64,000 bases of DNA from Trochalopteron elliotii (Eukaryota > Chordata > Aves > Passeriformes > Leiothrichidae). A program made the translations under genes and the position numbers. Shown piece after piece: positions 10,536-22,841 of this stretch (its first letter is position 1; every line of letters begins with the position of its first letter). The notes below the pieces were generated by a model. It saw only the letters and a list, made by a program, of their open reading frames with translations. It did no database searches and was not told the DNA's origin. The DNA lies in contig JANPWX010000010.1 of NCBI GenBank assembly GCA_024734555.1, forward strand, positions 3,103,140 through 3,167,139, read 5' to 3'.

Positions 10536-12450
10536 TGCGAACAAGTAACAGCAGCTTGGGTGCTCCAATACTGTTTTACCCATCACACCCAAGTAGGGAT
10601 GTAACCTATTGCAACTGATCTACCATATTGCAAACAACACTGTTCCAGAGCCCAAACCAAGGCAGAAGAAGGAGCTACCAGCAGAAGAGTCTGTCCAGGA
10701 GCATGGCAATAGTATGCTTATGGTGGGGGAAGGAACCCCCTTATTTAGTTTCTCTTCCCTTTTTCCTTTCCAATTAAACCACACTGGATATTGTAAAAGC
10801 CGAACAATAACTCCTGAAAAATTAAGTCCAGACAGCTGCCAACTCTTGTGACTTCACTGTGTAAGACATAATGTCTATGTTTTTCCTTAAAGCCTCAGTT
10901 CTGGGAGCTGAGTATTTGGGCTTTCATTTCCCCCCTCCTTGGGGGAAAAAAATAAAGTTTATTTTTGCTCTCATGGATGTTGAAAAAGCTAGAATATATG
11001 TCCTGAGTGTGCCTAAATGTACCAAAGGAAATGTGTACCAAATGTACCAAGGAATCAGAGAAAAAGAATCCAGAGTACATTAATCCTCACGATTTCTAAG
11101 CCAGCCTTAGAATTTATGAGCCTGTTGCTTCAGATACATCATTTTGGCATGGTTGACATAGATGAAATGGAATATAAGAAACAGCTGAGAGGAAGAAAAG
11201 GGAAAGGTGACTTTTTTGATTTGGTTCTCCATGCCGAGGTGCACTGGGCAATTATTTACAATAATTCTTCAGTGTCTCAGTATATTATCCAAAATTGACT
11301 TGCCTGTCACTTTTGCAAAAGTATAAATGCCAAGCTGGAACTGGAAAGAGTTTGATAACGTTTTCAGGAAATCTTTGAATAATATTCCACTTCTATTTTA
11401 TTCAATCTTTGATTTCCATCTTTTTGTTTCTTTTTTTGCCTCCTGTGCAGTACAGATTTTGCAACAAGCCTTTGCCCTGGGCATGGCCTTTTTGCACATT
11501 AAGAAGCACAAAAGGAGTAGAGAATAAAAGGCAGCCTCATTTTTTTGTTTTCGCAGGTTTCCTAAGAGAAAAAGTTTGCCATCTGGGTGGAAATCTGACA
11601 AAACAACACAGGAGGAGTTGGACCCATCAGCTAAGCTGAACAGCTGCAGGGAAGCTACATGAAAACTGAATCATTCCACTGGAATAATTTATTGTAGCTG
11701 TTTTGCATGGATAATAATGAAAAGAAAGTCAGCTCTTTTATCTCCTCTTGCAGCATGAGGTCCCATGCCAGACATTTGCAAAGCACTTTTCTCAAGCTGT
11801 GGTGAGAGTTTCACCTGGAGTATTGTGCAAGAGTCAGCTAGGAAGGAAAACAGTCTGAAGTACCACTTTGGATCTGTAATGTGTCATCTCAGGGCATCAC
11901 ACTCCATTCCTTCAGCATGTCCTACTTGTGAAACTTCTGATTATCATCCTGTGTTAGTCCCAAATTGGTAATGCCCAACTTGAAGCACTTTTGGCTGCTC
12001 CTTGACTTGTGGTAGATGGGTTGCTGGCTTGCTGTACTGCCGTCTGGGGCTGGGACACAGGACATCTCAGACCATCTCACCTTCTCTCTACCATGGAATG
12101 TAGCCCATAGGGCTGGAAGGACTTTAATCACTTGGGCCCTCCTGAATCTGAATGCCTTTAGGTTGCCATCTAGGTCCGAGAGCTCCTCCACCTGAAAATA
12201 CCCTGCCAGACCATTACCTCCTTGTCTGTGGCTCTCAAGGACACAGTAGTGCCTGCCTTCTCTCTTGGCTAGATGTGTGCTCAGATTGTGTTGACTTTGC
12301 CGTTCACCAGTGTTAATTTATATCTCTAGGACTAAATCCTGGCACTTAACAGTGAAAGTTCTTCAACTGAATTGATTGAAGAAATAAATAGAAAAATATA
12401 GAGAAATAAGGGCTGCTAGGAAACCACTTCCAATTTGACAGAGTAGTTCT
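10536..12450. other. Non-coding stretch without recognised genes
   Basis: Unique-looking, AT-rich. Frames here reach at most about 93 codons and resemble nothing known. No element ends recognised. Confidence 0.55.
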
Positions 12451-12976
12451 CAAGCACTGATGAGGCCACACTTCGAATCTTGTCTTCACTCTTGGGTCCC
12501 TCACAACAAGAAAGACATTGCACGCTGGAGTTTGTCCAAGCAAAGGAATGGAGCTGGGGAAGGGTGTGCTGGAGCACAAATCTGATGAGGAGTAGGTGGG
12601 AGCTCTCAGCCTGGAGAAGAGGACGCTCAAGGGGAACCTTCTCACCCTCTACAACTTCCTGACAGGAGGCTGCAGCCGTGTGGGTATTGGTCTGTTCTCC
12701 CAGGTAACAAGTATTTCGAAACAAGGAAATGGCTTCAAGTTGTGCTGGAAGAGATTTAAATTGAATATTAGGAAATATTTCTTCACTGAAAGGGTTGTCC
12801 AGCCCTGGCACAGTCTGCCCAGTGGTGGATTCCCCATCCCCAGCAAGATTTAAAAGCAGTGTAGATGTGGCACTTGGGGATATGGGTTCATAGTGGCCTT
12901 GGCAGTGTTTGGGGAATGGTTGGACCCAATAATCTTAGAGGCCCTTTCCAAACTAAAATATTCTATGATTCTATGA
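12451..12976 (+). mobile_element. CR1 3' fragment with ORF2 C-terminus
   Basis: Frame 12596-12853 encodes recognisable CR1 ORF2 C-terminal motifs (SLEKR, LYNFL, GLFSQVTS and a FFTERVV segment). It is followed by the typical 3' untranslated part and ends in ATTCTATGATTCTATGAG at about 12959-12976. The copy is 5'-truncated near 12451, as usual for CR1, and cannot be active. Confidence 0.93.
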
Positions 12977-13085
12977 GAAAACTTCATTTAACTTTCAAAA
13001 TTAAACAAAATTAGTCCAAAATTATTCACAGTCCAGGATTTGCTGGTTAGAAAGGACCTTCTGGAGGTCTCTCATCCATACAAAC

Positions 13086-14513
13086 TATCATGGGTTGATA
13101 CAGTTTAGGGTTTTTTTGGTTAATAGAATATCGCTCTGCTAGGACCTTAAAATTCTCTGGAAATGACAGGGACCTATAAGGGGGCAAGTTTTGGATTGAC
13201 ATGCAGCTCTGACCACTCAGAAAATGGAATGTAACTTTTTGGTAATACCCATATAAACTGAGGCCTGGTTCGAGACTTCCTCTTTCCCCTCGTGTGGCGA
13301 ACAAGTAACATCGTGGGCAGCCGAGGAGGGCCGCGGCGGAGATCGGCGATCGGGGCTGGCCGTGGCAGGGCTGTGTCCCGGCGCCCTGGCTGCCAGCACC
13401 CCTGGCCCGGGGGGAGGATGGGATCTCCCCCCACCCTACGCTGTCCCCCAAAGAGCAGCTGCGAGCGGCTCACACCATCAAATCGAGGGGTGGAAGAGAA
13501 GGCATCCATCAGCCTTCCCCCTGCCCCCTGCCCCGGCATGGCTTTGAAACCTTTGCGGCTGCCACTCCAGAGATCACACACCCACTGCAGGCCTGCGCAA
13601 GCTTTAACTCTTTCCTGACACAGATTGAGACTTTCTTAAACTTTAACCCTTCTCAGAGATGAGAGAAAAGGCCAAATTGGAGACATGTAAGGGGACAATA
13701 TGGAGATCCCAAAGTCAGTGAAGGAAGAGGGACTTCTTAAGTGATAGAGATGACAAGTTGCCTTAGTTCTAGGCTGAAAATCTCCTATGGATTATGGTAA
13801 CAGACTGTAATATCTAGAATAATCTTTTAAATCATGGACAATATAAATTGGGGAGATGATTTGTGGATTTGAGCAAAGGTATCTGTGATGAACTGAGTGA
13901 ATATTGAATTAGCAGCTGTAATTTTCTGACCCCATGAGAGGGTGAACAGCGAGAGATGAGAAGAAGAACTCTACCACTGAAGAAGTGAGAAGACATCTCT
14001 GTTCCTTGAGTTGAAAAAAATCCTTTGCCTTTGAAACAGCTCATTTTTAAAAGATACCACCCCAGTCTGTGAGTCTACAGCCCATATGTGGTCGTGGGAA
14101 AGGCTACGTGATATGGGAAGTTCCACAACTGGAGAATCTCGTGGGCAGGCTGCTGTTGTGTGAGTTGGAAGCCACAAGCAGACTGTTTTCTCTTGTGGAA
14201 AATTACCAAACAACAGGAGAGACTTCTCTCTCTCAAAGACTGAATGAAAGACTGTTATATAAGTGGTACTGACCTGGAGTTCTGAGTTTTGCCTCTTTAC
14301 ATTGTTTGTAGAAAATGAACAGTTTGTGGTGGGAGAAAGCGTTGGTTTAGAAATTAATTTTTGTTTCTTTCCTTTTCTGATTTTCTTCTCTTAGTGTATG
14401 TTAATAAAATCTATCTGTTTTTACTTTTAAGTTGAGCCTGGTTTTGCCTTTTTCTCCCAAACTCCTATCTCCCAAAGTTAGCAAACGAATTCGGCAAATG
14501 TAAAACCACCACA
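13086..14513 (+). mobile_element. ERV LTR (family H), plus strand, 5' LTR of a gutted provirus
   Basis: Starts TATCATGGGTTGATACAG (TGTCATGGGTT in relatives; the terminal TG is mutated to TA) and ends AAAACCACCACA. It has AATAAA at 14403-14408. It matches, in opposite orientation, the LTRs at 29089-30617 and 40970-42632. A GC-rich block at about 13270-13600 is the variable part and explains the 108-135 codon chance frames. A primer-binding site follows the 3' end, so this is a 5' LTR and not a solo LTR. Confidence 0.85.
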
Positions 14514-14517
14514 TAAA

Positions 14518-14535
14518 TGGTGCCGTGACTCAGAC
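14518..14535 (+). promoter_or_regulatory. Retroviral primer-binding site, tRNA-His type
   Basis: TGGTGCCGTGACTCAGAC begins four bases after the LTR end. TGGTGCCGTGACTCGGA is the complement of the 3' end of tRNA-His including CCA; the site here differs at one of the first 17 positions (A for G). Reverse transcription would start from this annealed tRNA. Its position directly after an LTR makes the call strong. Confidence 0.85.
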
Positions 14536-15849
14536 ATAGCATACCAAAACCACAACACAAACATAAAAGCAACATAATCTATTGCCTGTTTTATTTGCCA
14601 CTACAGAAAATTGTTAGGCTTTACCCATCCATCTAGCTATTCCTTCAGAAGTTGGAAGCTGCTTTTAAACCTTCCCCTTAAAGAAGCACAACTCCCTTAA
14701 GCTCATCTTGTAGGTCTTACAAGTACCTGACCACCTTGGTAGCTTCAGAGAGCTTAGTGGTTTTTAATCTCATCTGGAAGGATGGTGGGCCAAGAAAGGG
14801 GCAATGCAAGGAAACCAGGAAGAGCCTTCCCTCACAGGAGTGTTAGTCCAGCTTTGGGGCCTCAAGGAATTTGCACATCTCTGAAAATACAGTGGTAAGT
14901 GCAAGAGCAGATTTACTGGTTAGACTGAGAAAATCTATCATCTTTTCCCTCTTAGCTCTCTTCCATCTATCACACACACAATGCTATATGATGAGGAGCC
15001 AGACTGCTGCCCTTTTTTATATTACAGCTCCCCAAAGCCCTGAAGCACTTGAGTCCAAACTTGGAGGTCTCTCAGGCTGTTTTTTGGCAATGGAGCATAA
15101 CACACACCATGCAGTTTGTTCTGCCTTTCCATTACGAACCTCTTTTAAGTTTGCAAGTGACTTAGCCACACTTCAGCAGTTCAACTTGACATTTCCTACG
15201 CCTTGGGATGATTCCATGGTGTGAAATTTTCACAAAACCTTGGCCCATGAACCTTAAGTGGCTGGATTTCTGTTGGTTTTTTTAAATTCACACAGTCAGA
15301 TTCTCGGCTGATATCTGCAGTTCACAACTGCTATGTGCCCAGCCAGCTGCTGCTGCTATGTAGGCAAATTGCAAACTCTGCAGAAAGCATTATCTTTTCA
15401 TGGTACTGCTAACTGTCATATAGGCATAGGCCCTTTTTTTTCCCTTTTTGAATTAAGGTTTGCCTGGGCCATGGCTGCAGGGAGCTCAGGTCCATGTAGT
15501 ATGATGCAAAGCCTAAAAGGCAAGAGGCATGATTGTACCAGTGTCTGACCCAGGTCTGACACAAGCAGTGCAAAGATATTGCTGACACTTAAGAGGTTTC
15601 TGCCCGATGCTCCATAGATGTTTCAGTGGTGGTGAGGTGTTTCATGTGAATGACTTCTTCACAAGTGCGCCTTTATTTTTAGTGCTTTGATTTGCAATTT
15701 TCATTTATACTGTCTTCCTTTTTCTCCATAAATTTGGTAACATCTTTACCTAGACCTAGTTTCTCAGTCCAGCTGCCATGAATTCCCTAGCTTATTGTAC
15801 GGCAAGATCTGACAACAGGTCCCAACAGCACCATGATGCATGATGTGGT
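14536..15849. other. Possible ERV leader remnant, then non-coding DNA
   Basis: The first tens of bases after the primer-binding site may be leader sequence, but no gag, pol or env frame follows, so the provirus was deleted or broken here. The rest shows no recognised gene or element. Confidence 0.45.
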
Positions 15850-16706
15850 TGGCATGTAGGAAGGAAGGGATGCCTTCCAGAGAGGCTTTGACAGGCTGGA
15901 GAGGTGGGTCTGTGCAAACCTCATGATGCTCAAAAAGACCAAGTGAAAGGTCCTGCACATAGGCTGGGGCAATCCCAAGCACTAGTGTAGGCTGGACAGA
16001 GAATAGATCAACAATAGCCCTGTGGAGAAAGATTTGGGGGTGTTTGTATGAAAAGCTGAATATGACTCAGCAAAGCACACTTGCAGCTCAGAAAGCCAAC
16101 TACATCCTCAGTTACATCAAAAGACATGTGACCAGTGGGTCAAGGCAGGTGTGTCTGCCCTTCAACTCTGCTCTTTGGACAACCCACCTTGAACGCTGTG
16201 TGCAGCTTGGGGTCCCCAACATAAGAAAGATGTGAACCTGTTCGAACAAGTCCAGAGAGGAGTCACTAAGTGTTCACAGAACTGGAGCACCTTTCCTATG
16301 AAGACTGTCTGGGAGAACTGGAACTTTTCAGTCCAGAGAAAAGAAGACTGCAGGGAGACTGTTAGAGCCCCTGCCAGTGCCTAAAGGAGGCCCTTCACTA
16401 CAAGAAGGCTGGAGAGGGACTTTTCAAAAAGTCATATGATGATGAGACTAGGGGGAATGGCATTAAGATCAAGCAGGATAAGTTTAAATTGGATATAGGG
16501 AAGAAATTCTTCCTATGATGGTGCTGAGGCCCTGGCACAGGTTGCCCAAAGAAGCTTCCACCCCTGAAAGTGTTCAACAGCAGGCTGGATGGAGTTCTGA
16601 GCAACCCGGTCTAGTGAAAAGTGCCTGCCCATGGCATAGGGTTGGAACAAGATGTTTTTTAAGGACCCTTCAACCCAAACCAATCTATGATTTTATGATT
16701 CTATGA
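15850..16706 (+). mobile_element. CR1 3' fragment, about 0.86 kb
   Basis: Long diverged CR1 match. Recognisable stretches include GGTCCTGCACATAGGCTGGGG, CAGAAAGCCAAC, a TCCAGAGAGGAGTCAC region and GGCACAGGTTGCCC. It ends TATGATTTTATGATTCTATGAG. It covers the ORF2 C-terminal part plus 3' end; many stops and frameshifts. Confidence 0.93.
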
Positions 16707-17639
16707 GCTGACTCATTAGCCAGACCCCAGACTTCCACACAGCTCCCCTGATGTTAGGATTAGGACATGGGTGACAGAAATGTCTAAATTAAGGTGTCAG
16801 CTAATTTCCCAGTTTGCCTTTACCAAGCAGTCTTTTTTTTACTTTTGCTCCCCTCCATCACCCCAAATGAGATATTTCCTCTCTGGTTTATGCAGCCAAA
16901 AAACCATTTATCTTCGTTTAAAATAGCTATGTGTCATCTGTTTAAAATAATCACGTCAAGGCCTGTGGAGGATTTGAAAAATGTGCTAATATTAATCAGA
17001 CTTTCATACTAAAATCTCCGTATCCCATGAAAGGTCAGTCAGTTCAGTTCATATGCTACAGGAAAGACAAATAACAGCATTAATGACTGGTAAAGAATTA
17101 ACTGCAGTCAAGTAGATTTCTAAGGCAGCCATGGGGTCAGGGCTGTAATGTGTTAATTACTTACATGGGGTGGTCATCCAGCTAAACCCTCCTCAGTGAG
17201 TGGTTATATCAGTGTGATGTATGTCATAGGTCTGTGAACCTGAAAAGTAATTATGTTCCTGTTGCCTGTAGTGGCTTCTTGTCTTTTACAACTTGCCCTA
17301 GGGCTGGGCAAATTGGGCTGGGGGAATCTGTCTGTTGAGAGTATTTTTGGAATAGTTAGTGATGAGGCAGAGATTGAGAGATCTCTACTGATGTCCCTCA
17401 TGGAGGGGCTGAGCTCTCCTCATGTTTATGAAGGTGGCTCATTACTGTCTCCTAAGTGTTCTGGTTGCATCTTGAGATATGGCCAGATAACTTAGGAAAT
17501 TTCTACATATTCCTAGTTTGCCCATGTGTCGCCCTGAATTTTCCTGCCTTTCAGTGTTTGCAGTTTGTAGTGGAGGTTCTCACGCAGCTTCATGTAAACT
17601 ATGTGTATATTTAGAATTTATCTATTTTGTTTACATATT

Positions 17640-17850
17640 TCTCCTCTGGGAAGAGAAATATGATTGATGGTGATGTTCACCAATGAGGTCAAGAAGGTGA
17701 TGACTTGTGTAGCCAATCTTTTGCCTTCTGGCCAAAATGTATAAAAGGTGGGGTCAGAAATTAAAATAGAAGCTTTTCCTGCCTGACCTTCTGTGTCTGC
17801 CTCGTCCTTTGTGTGTCTGAAATTGGCACACCCATGTAGGTCTGTCTTGG
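17640..17850 (+). promoter_or_regulatory. CCAAT/TATA module, probable old LTR fragment
   Basis: CCAAT at 17713-17717, TATAAAAGG at 17740-17748 and ATTAAA at 17760-17765 lie in a row, followed by a pyrimidine-rich stretch. The tight spacing resembles the U3-R junction of an ERV LTR, and the sequence resembles a passerine repeat I recall. No TG...CA ends were found, so this is a fragment at best. A cellular promoter is less likely because no reading frame follows. Confidence 0.4.
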
Positions 17851-18276
17851 TACCTCTGTGTTGCATCAGCACTTTCCATCTCTGTTATCTGCTTGTGGGG
17901 GCTCTGGACCTGCCTCTTGTCTTGTGTCAGTGTCTCAGAGTCCCAGCTGCAGGCAACTGTTCCTATGGGTCCTGCTCATGGAAGAAATGCTCTGGAAGAA
18001 TCTGAGTAACAGGGAACCTCTCCTCCTCTCATCTGCATTACAAAGCAGACTTGCAAGGGTCATCTTCCCCAGCTTCCCCATCTTTCTCTTTTATGTCAGA
18101 GGAATCCACCATTCATCCCCCTGTGCAGTGACCCAAGGAGAGATGAAATAGCTTTCCCTGTTTTCAGGTTGCCCAGTGCTTTCTGGGATCAGTGACCACA
18201 CAAGCACATCCCTGTCCCTCTGGAGATGGCTTGGCTACCTGGCCCTGCTGCTGGCAGCACCACCCAAGCCATCGTN

Positions 18277-18322
18277 TTAAAAGCCCCTTTTTCAAATGCC
18301 GTAGTTTGAAAGGGGCTTTTAA
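18277..18322. repeat. Inverted repeat (hairpin) beside the only N
   Basis: TTAAAAGCCCC... at 18277-18296 pairs with ...GGGGCTTTTAA at 18305-18322 (18-bp arms, the left one with two extra T), around an 8-base loop. The undetermined base at 18276 touches the left arm. Confidence 0.9.
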
Positions 18323-20324
18323 AAGCAGTATACATTCTCTAACTGTACAAAACACTGAGCAGACCCATCAAAGAGCTGATAGCTAAAGGGAAGGCAGTAA
18401 CTTTTCAATGCTGAAATGAGCAGAAAGAGGGCCTGTTTATAAGTATGAAGGATGGACACATTCATTTGCACTTGTAATCTTGCAGTGTGCCATGAGTTTG
18501 TTCATCTGTCTGCCCGTTGTCCTCTCAGTGTCTGGTCTCAAAAACAGCTGCCATAGTTTCTGTGGTGGGTGGGTACTTGCGTGACAAGCCTCTGCTATCT
18601 GCAGCAAAAAAACCTGAGTTATTTAATTCTGCAAGTTTGCTCAGTAGTGCCGTTCCAGGCTTGAAGTTTTCAGTTGCTCATATCGTAGGAATTGAGTTGC
18701 ACTGAACTCTCTGTTGCATGTCCTGGATCCACTGTCTATTTCAGAGCCAGTCTCAAGCTCTCCTATAATCTTCTAAAGCAAAATTCAGTCTGGCCAATAC
18801 ATCCTTTCCATGCAGCAGTTTCTGGGCTGCAGCCAGACCCTTGTGTAACATTCATCCTCTGGCTTTGGGAGGAAGAGCTGCCTGTGCATCTCTGTAGTTC
18901 TGGTGGATCGTGCCTCCTGGAGGAGGTGCCCGTATCTATCCCAGTCCCTCTGATGCAATTAGCAGGGCAACGGGCTTTGGTGTATATCATGCTGGCAGCC
19001 TGATTACAGGTCCTTGCTCTGGAGTTCATTGAATTGCAAAGATGAGAAAGAAAAACTACTTGGAGAAAGCAAGATGAACAAAAGTGTGTCTCATCCTCAA
19101 ATTCCTGCTAAATGAAACTCCAAAACAATACACAGTTTGTGATTTCTACCGAAAGATCCACAGCCATAGATACCACAAGAAATAGATCCTTTTCAAATTC
19201 ATATTTCTTTTCCCTAGCTACATATAGATACGCCAAAATCAGATGTTTACTTGGGATCATAGCCCTCATCTGTTTAATAAATATTTTTAGAAAGGTATTT
19301 AGTCTTGATTTAGGGCTCAACACATCTATAGATAAGCCACACAGAGTTCTTTATGCTTCTGGTGAAAAGATAAACATGTCTTATCACCCTTCTTGACTTA
19401 TCTGGTCTCTGCTTCCAGTTATGGCATCTGGTAGCACTTCAGATGGTTTTGCAACCTCTGCTGAAACCTGATGAGGACACAAAAGGTGCTTGCTGATTCT
19501 TATAATTCACTGAACACAGAAAAAACATTGAAGAATAAGTGTTTTGGGGTTCTTCTTTACACTGAAACCTTATCCAGCCTGAGTGGAAGCCAGAATTGCA
19601 CCTAAAATGTGCAATCCAGCCCATGGCTGGACAAGAGAGCTATGAATTCCTGCAGTGGGCCAGGCTGGGTGAAAGTTCATTTGAAAACAGTTCTTTTCCA
19701 GGACGGTCAGAAGGGGATCTGTGGTCCTGGCAGGCTGCAGCCCTGCAGCAGGAGATGCCAAAGCATCAGTCCCTTTACTTTAATTAACAACTCAGTGCTT
19801 CATGTGGGCATGAGCTCTGCAATACTCTTAAGAGTTTTACAGAAATTTAATTACCTGACGCTCTTTTGGGGTTTTGAAATCCCAGTTGATTGTTGGGGCT
19901 TGGCGAGACCTCTCAGATTGTCTATTCTCCACTGCACAGAGCTGTGGTGGATGGACTGTATTAAGGGGAAGCACTGGGAGATTTCCTCCACCTCTGTCTT
20001 CCATTCACTTTAAGTTGGGGCACTCAAGTCTTGCCTGCCCTAAAGCACAATCCCAAGCATGGCTGATGGTTGCAGAGAGGGACTTTTCTAGCTCTCCAGC
20101 ACTGGGAGTTTGGTCATGGGGAGGAGAAATATCTTGCCATTGTCCTACCTGCATCAGGATTTCAGCTCTGGCCACTGAGCTACAAAGCAGGTGCCAAATT
20201 GGTGTCTCTGGAAGTGGTGCCTTCTGAGCCCATGACATCCTGATCTAGATCTCAGTTCATGTGTACATGGATCACATTCCTGCAATTAAGACTCCTGGAA
20301 ATTATTTTTGCTGATAAGCACTTG

Positions 20325-20382
20325 GGACACATGCAACCTTTTATAAACACTATGGACACATGCAACTACTTATAAACACTGA
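20325..20382. repeat. 29-bp tandem duplication, two copies
   Basis: GGACACATGCAAC followed by TTATAAACACT occurs twice in immediate succession (20325-20353 and 20354-20382) with few differences. Confidence 0.85.
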
Positions 20383-21099
20383 TAAATAGGGGGAAAACAA
20401 AACCAAAACAAAATTGCAACTTAAAATGTAATGGGAAAAGCTGTGCTCTGAGTCTGATGGGGTTTAGTTATTTTTAGGGGTGCGGGCAAATGTGCCCATG
20501 TCTAGTCAGTGAGAAAAAGTGAAAAAGCTGCACAAGTAAACATGTAGCAGGTTAATTAATCTGCTGTGGGTTAACCACCACAGAAGAAGATAACAATGTC
20601 ACCAGAGAGGCTGTCACAAGATTACTGTGCAGTAATGCTCTCTTTTATTCCCCCAGACTCTGCTTCTCCTCCCTGGGGGCTCAAGCTATGGAGACACTCT
20701 GGGATCTACCTGGAAACTAAACCTGCTAAATTCCTCTTAGAGGAGCCTACTGCTTGCAGGCTCTTTCTGCTGGAGCTAGACGTTTAACACTAACCAGAGA
20801 AGTGCTCTTGATACTGAGTAAGACACTGCTTTTCTTTCCTCTCACTGCTAATCTACAGTGGGTGCATTTGTCCTCACTGTGGGAACGTTCGTTGCCATCA
20901 AAATTCCTCTGTCAGTGCAAAGGGCTCAAAGCATCTCTGCTGCACATGCACAATGCCACAGAAACCAGCTGATGTCTCCCAAGCTCAAAATCCATTGCAG
21001 TTGAGTTGAAGGGAATTTGTGATGCAGAGTCAGGCATGTCATGCTGCAGCTGGAAAGGCTCTCTATCTTTCTCCATGAGTGTATGGAGAATCATGCTAT

Positions 21100-21560
21100 G
21101 AAAAGCCAGTGTCCACAATGGAAACAGAGGAGTCCTGCAACTTTATTCAAATAAAGGGAGGGAGTCTACTGGGGCATACGCCCAAGAGAGTTTCTCTCTT
21201 GAGGTTTCAGAGGGCACAGCCACCTTTCATCCTAAACTCCCGGCTGCATGTTACCGTCTTCCTTTCCCCATTGGCTGAAGGACTAAGAAGGTATAGACTT
21301 CCTGAACTGCCTACCATATATCCCCCCTTAAACAAACCTGTTATTTTACCCCAAAGTTCAGAAACTCAGGCTTGTGCAGACCCCCTTGTCAGTTTCAGGA
21401 GCCAAGCTGTCTGGGCTCTGCAACAAACCTGCAGCTTAAAGTTAGTAAAACGCATTTCAAAGACATTAGCACCCATACCCTCACTCATGGAACTGTTTGT
21501 AAAGATATTGACACACATCTTCCCTCTCATGAGTGTGAGAAATGACCCTCACTTTTAAAA
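21100..21560 (-). mobile_element. ERV LTR-like segment (ERVK-like), minus strand
   Basis: Contains CTTTATTCAAATAAAG (21141-21156), a perfect palindrome that includes a polyadenylation signal, near one end, followed by GC-richer sequence including GGGGCATACGCCC. This resembles the R/U5 side of avian ERVK-type LTRs read on the minus strand. Boundaries are not sharp. Confidence 0.5.
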
Positions 21561-21562
21561 AT

Positions 21563-22290
21563 GTCAAGGTTTATTAAACCTTAACAAACACAACAGAGGA
21601 CTGAACAAGAAAAAAGGTCAGCACCACTGGGAGTGCATGACCAGCTGTCATGTGCTCATCTACAAAATGGCTGCTCTGCCTTTTATACACCTGGGGGTTG
21701 CATCAGGCAACCCTGGCCCCGCCCAAAGTCTGCCAATCAATTCTTCTTTGCCGTCCATTGGTGGAGACTACTTTCTTGCAACTTGATTGGAGGTCAGGCG
21801 TTGCCATGCTGCACACCCCTAGCAACAAGCTTTCCCCGTTCCCAGCTGCCCCATGCAAGGGGGGCTCATGTACACGCCTTCCCTCCACATGTCTTGGACA
21901 ACCCAGACTATCCAGTGTGTTATAAATGATTAGTAGCCAATTTGATAGCAAGTATTTTATTTTGCCATTTCGAAATCAATTTGAATCAGCCACAATAAAA
22001 GCATGCAACATCGATTGAGGTTGGGTGAACGCAGGGAGAGCCTCAATGGAGCTGAACTTTCTCGTCCACAAACTCCATGTTTCAGGGTACAGATTTTATG
22101 CAGTTTTTCTGCCCTGAGGGAAGTTCATTGTGAGCCTTTGTCCAATGTGCATATTCATGCACTTCTTTCTTTTGCTGTTTGGTTTTGAAAGATTTTCCTG
22201 GCATGGTCGGGGTTCTGAATTGGGTTCCTGGAACTGGGCATTGGGATGCTGATCCATTCAATCTCTGGGTTCCCTCCACCTAGATCCGTA
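21563..22290 (-). mobile_element. Second ERV LTR-like segment(s), minus strand
   Basis: AAGGTTTATTAAACCTT (21566-21582) is another perfect palindrome containing a reversed AATAAA. ATTGG/CCAAT boxes follow, with a further stretch around 21930-22280. It probably represents one or two adjoining LTR or ERV pieces. The chance frames here are short. Confidence 0.42.
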
Positions 22291-22551
22291 TCAGGCATTG
22301 ATCATCAGAGAAGTGGTGGGTCTACCCATGATGAACGAGCCATCTCCTGCTCAGCCCGGTCCTTTCTGCTGTAAATCTTGGTTTCGTCCTGCTATTATTT
22401 GAGAGCTTTTACAGTTGCAAACGTGCTTTGGTAGTCAGAGATGCCTTTTGCAATTTTTGGAAATCAGAACTTGCAGCACAGTTTTAGATTATAACATATA
22501 ACATACTTGATACATGAATTTATATAGAACATATATCACAGGTGGCAACAA

Positions 22552-22690
22552 TATGGGGGGAAAAAGGGGACTGTGGGGAGAACAGAGGACATCTAAACAA
22601 CAAACCACAATAACATAACTCTACTTCAATAAAGCTTCTCTTAACATACACACAATATTCATCTCTTATTTGCAAGAGCCAATCACTCCA
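22552..22690 (+). mobile_element. Possible polypurine tract and start of an LTR
   Basis: ATATGGGGGGAAAAAGGGGAC followed directly by TGTGGGGAGAAC resembles the polypurine tract/U3 junction of an ERVK-like element, with CAATAAAG about 60 bases further on. The right end is undefined. Confidence 0.4.
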
Positions 22691-22710
22691 TTACTCATCT
22701 ATAACATGAG

Positions 22711-22790
22711 GATCATAGATCACAGAATACTTTGGGTTGGTAGGGACTTTTAAAAGCCATCTAGTCACACCTGCCTGAGAGGAACCAATT
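22711..22790 (-). mobile_element. CR1 3' terminal scrap
   Basis: ATCACAGAATACTTTGGGTTGG followed by AGTCACACCTGCCTGAG is the reversed CR1 3' end. Confidence 0.75.
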
Positions 22791-22841
22791 TGATTTTTAT
22801 TTATGTTAAATATACATGAAGTGAAAAATTACTATAGGGAC

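Larger units (their letters stand above)
16707..21099. other. Mostly unique non-coding DNA
   Basis: No gene found; the longest frames are about 100-135 codons and look like chance. It holds an LTR-like promoter module near 17.7 kb, a hairpin at 18277-18322 next to an undetermined base, and a 29-bp tandem duplication near 20.3 kb. Confidence 0.55.
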
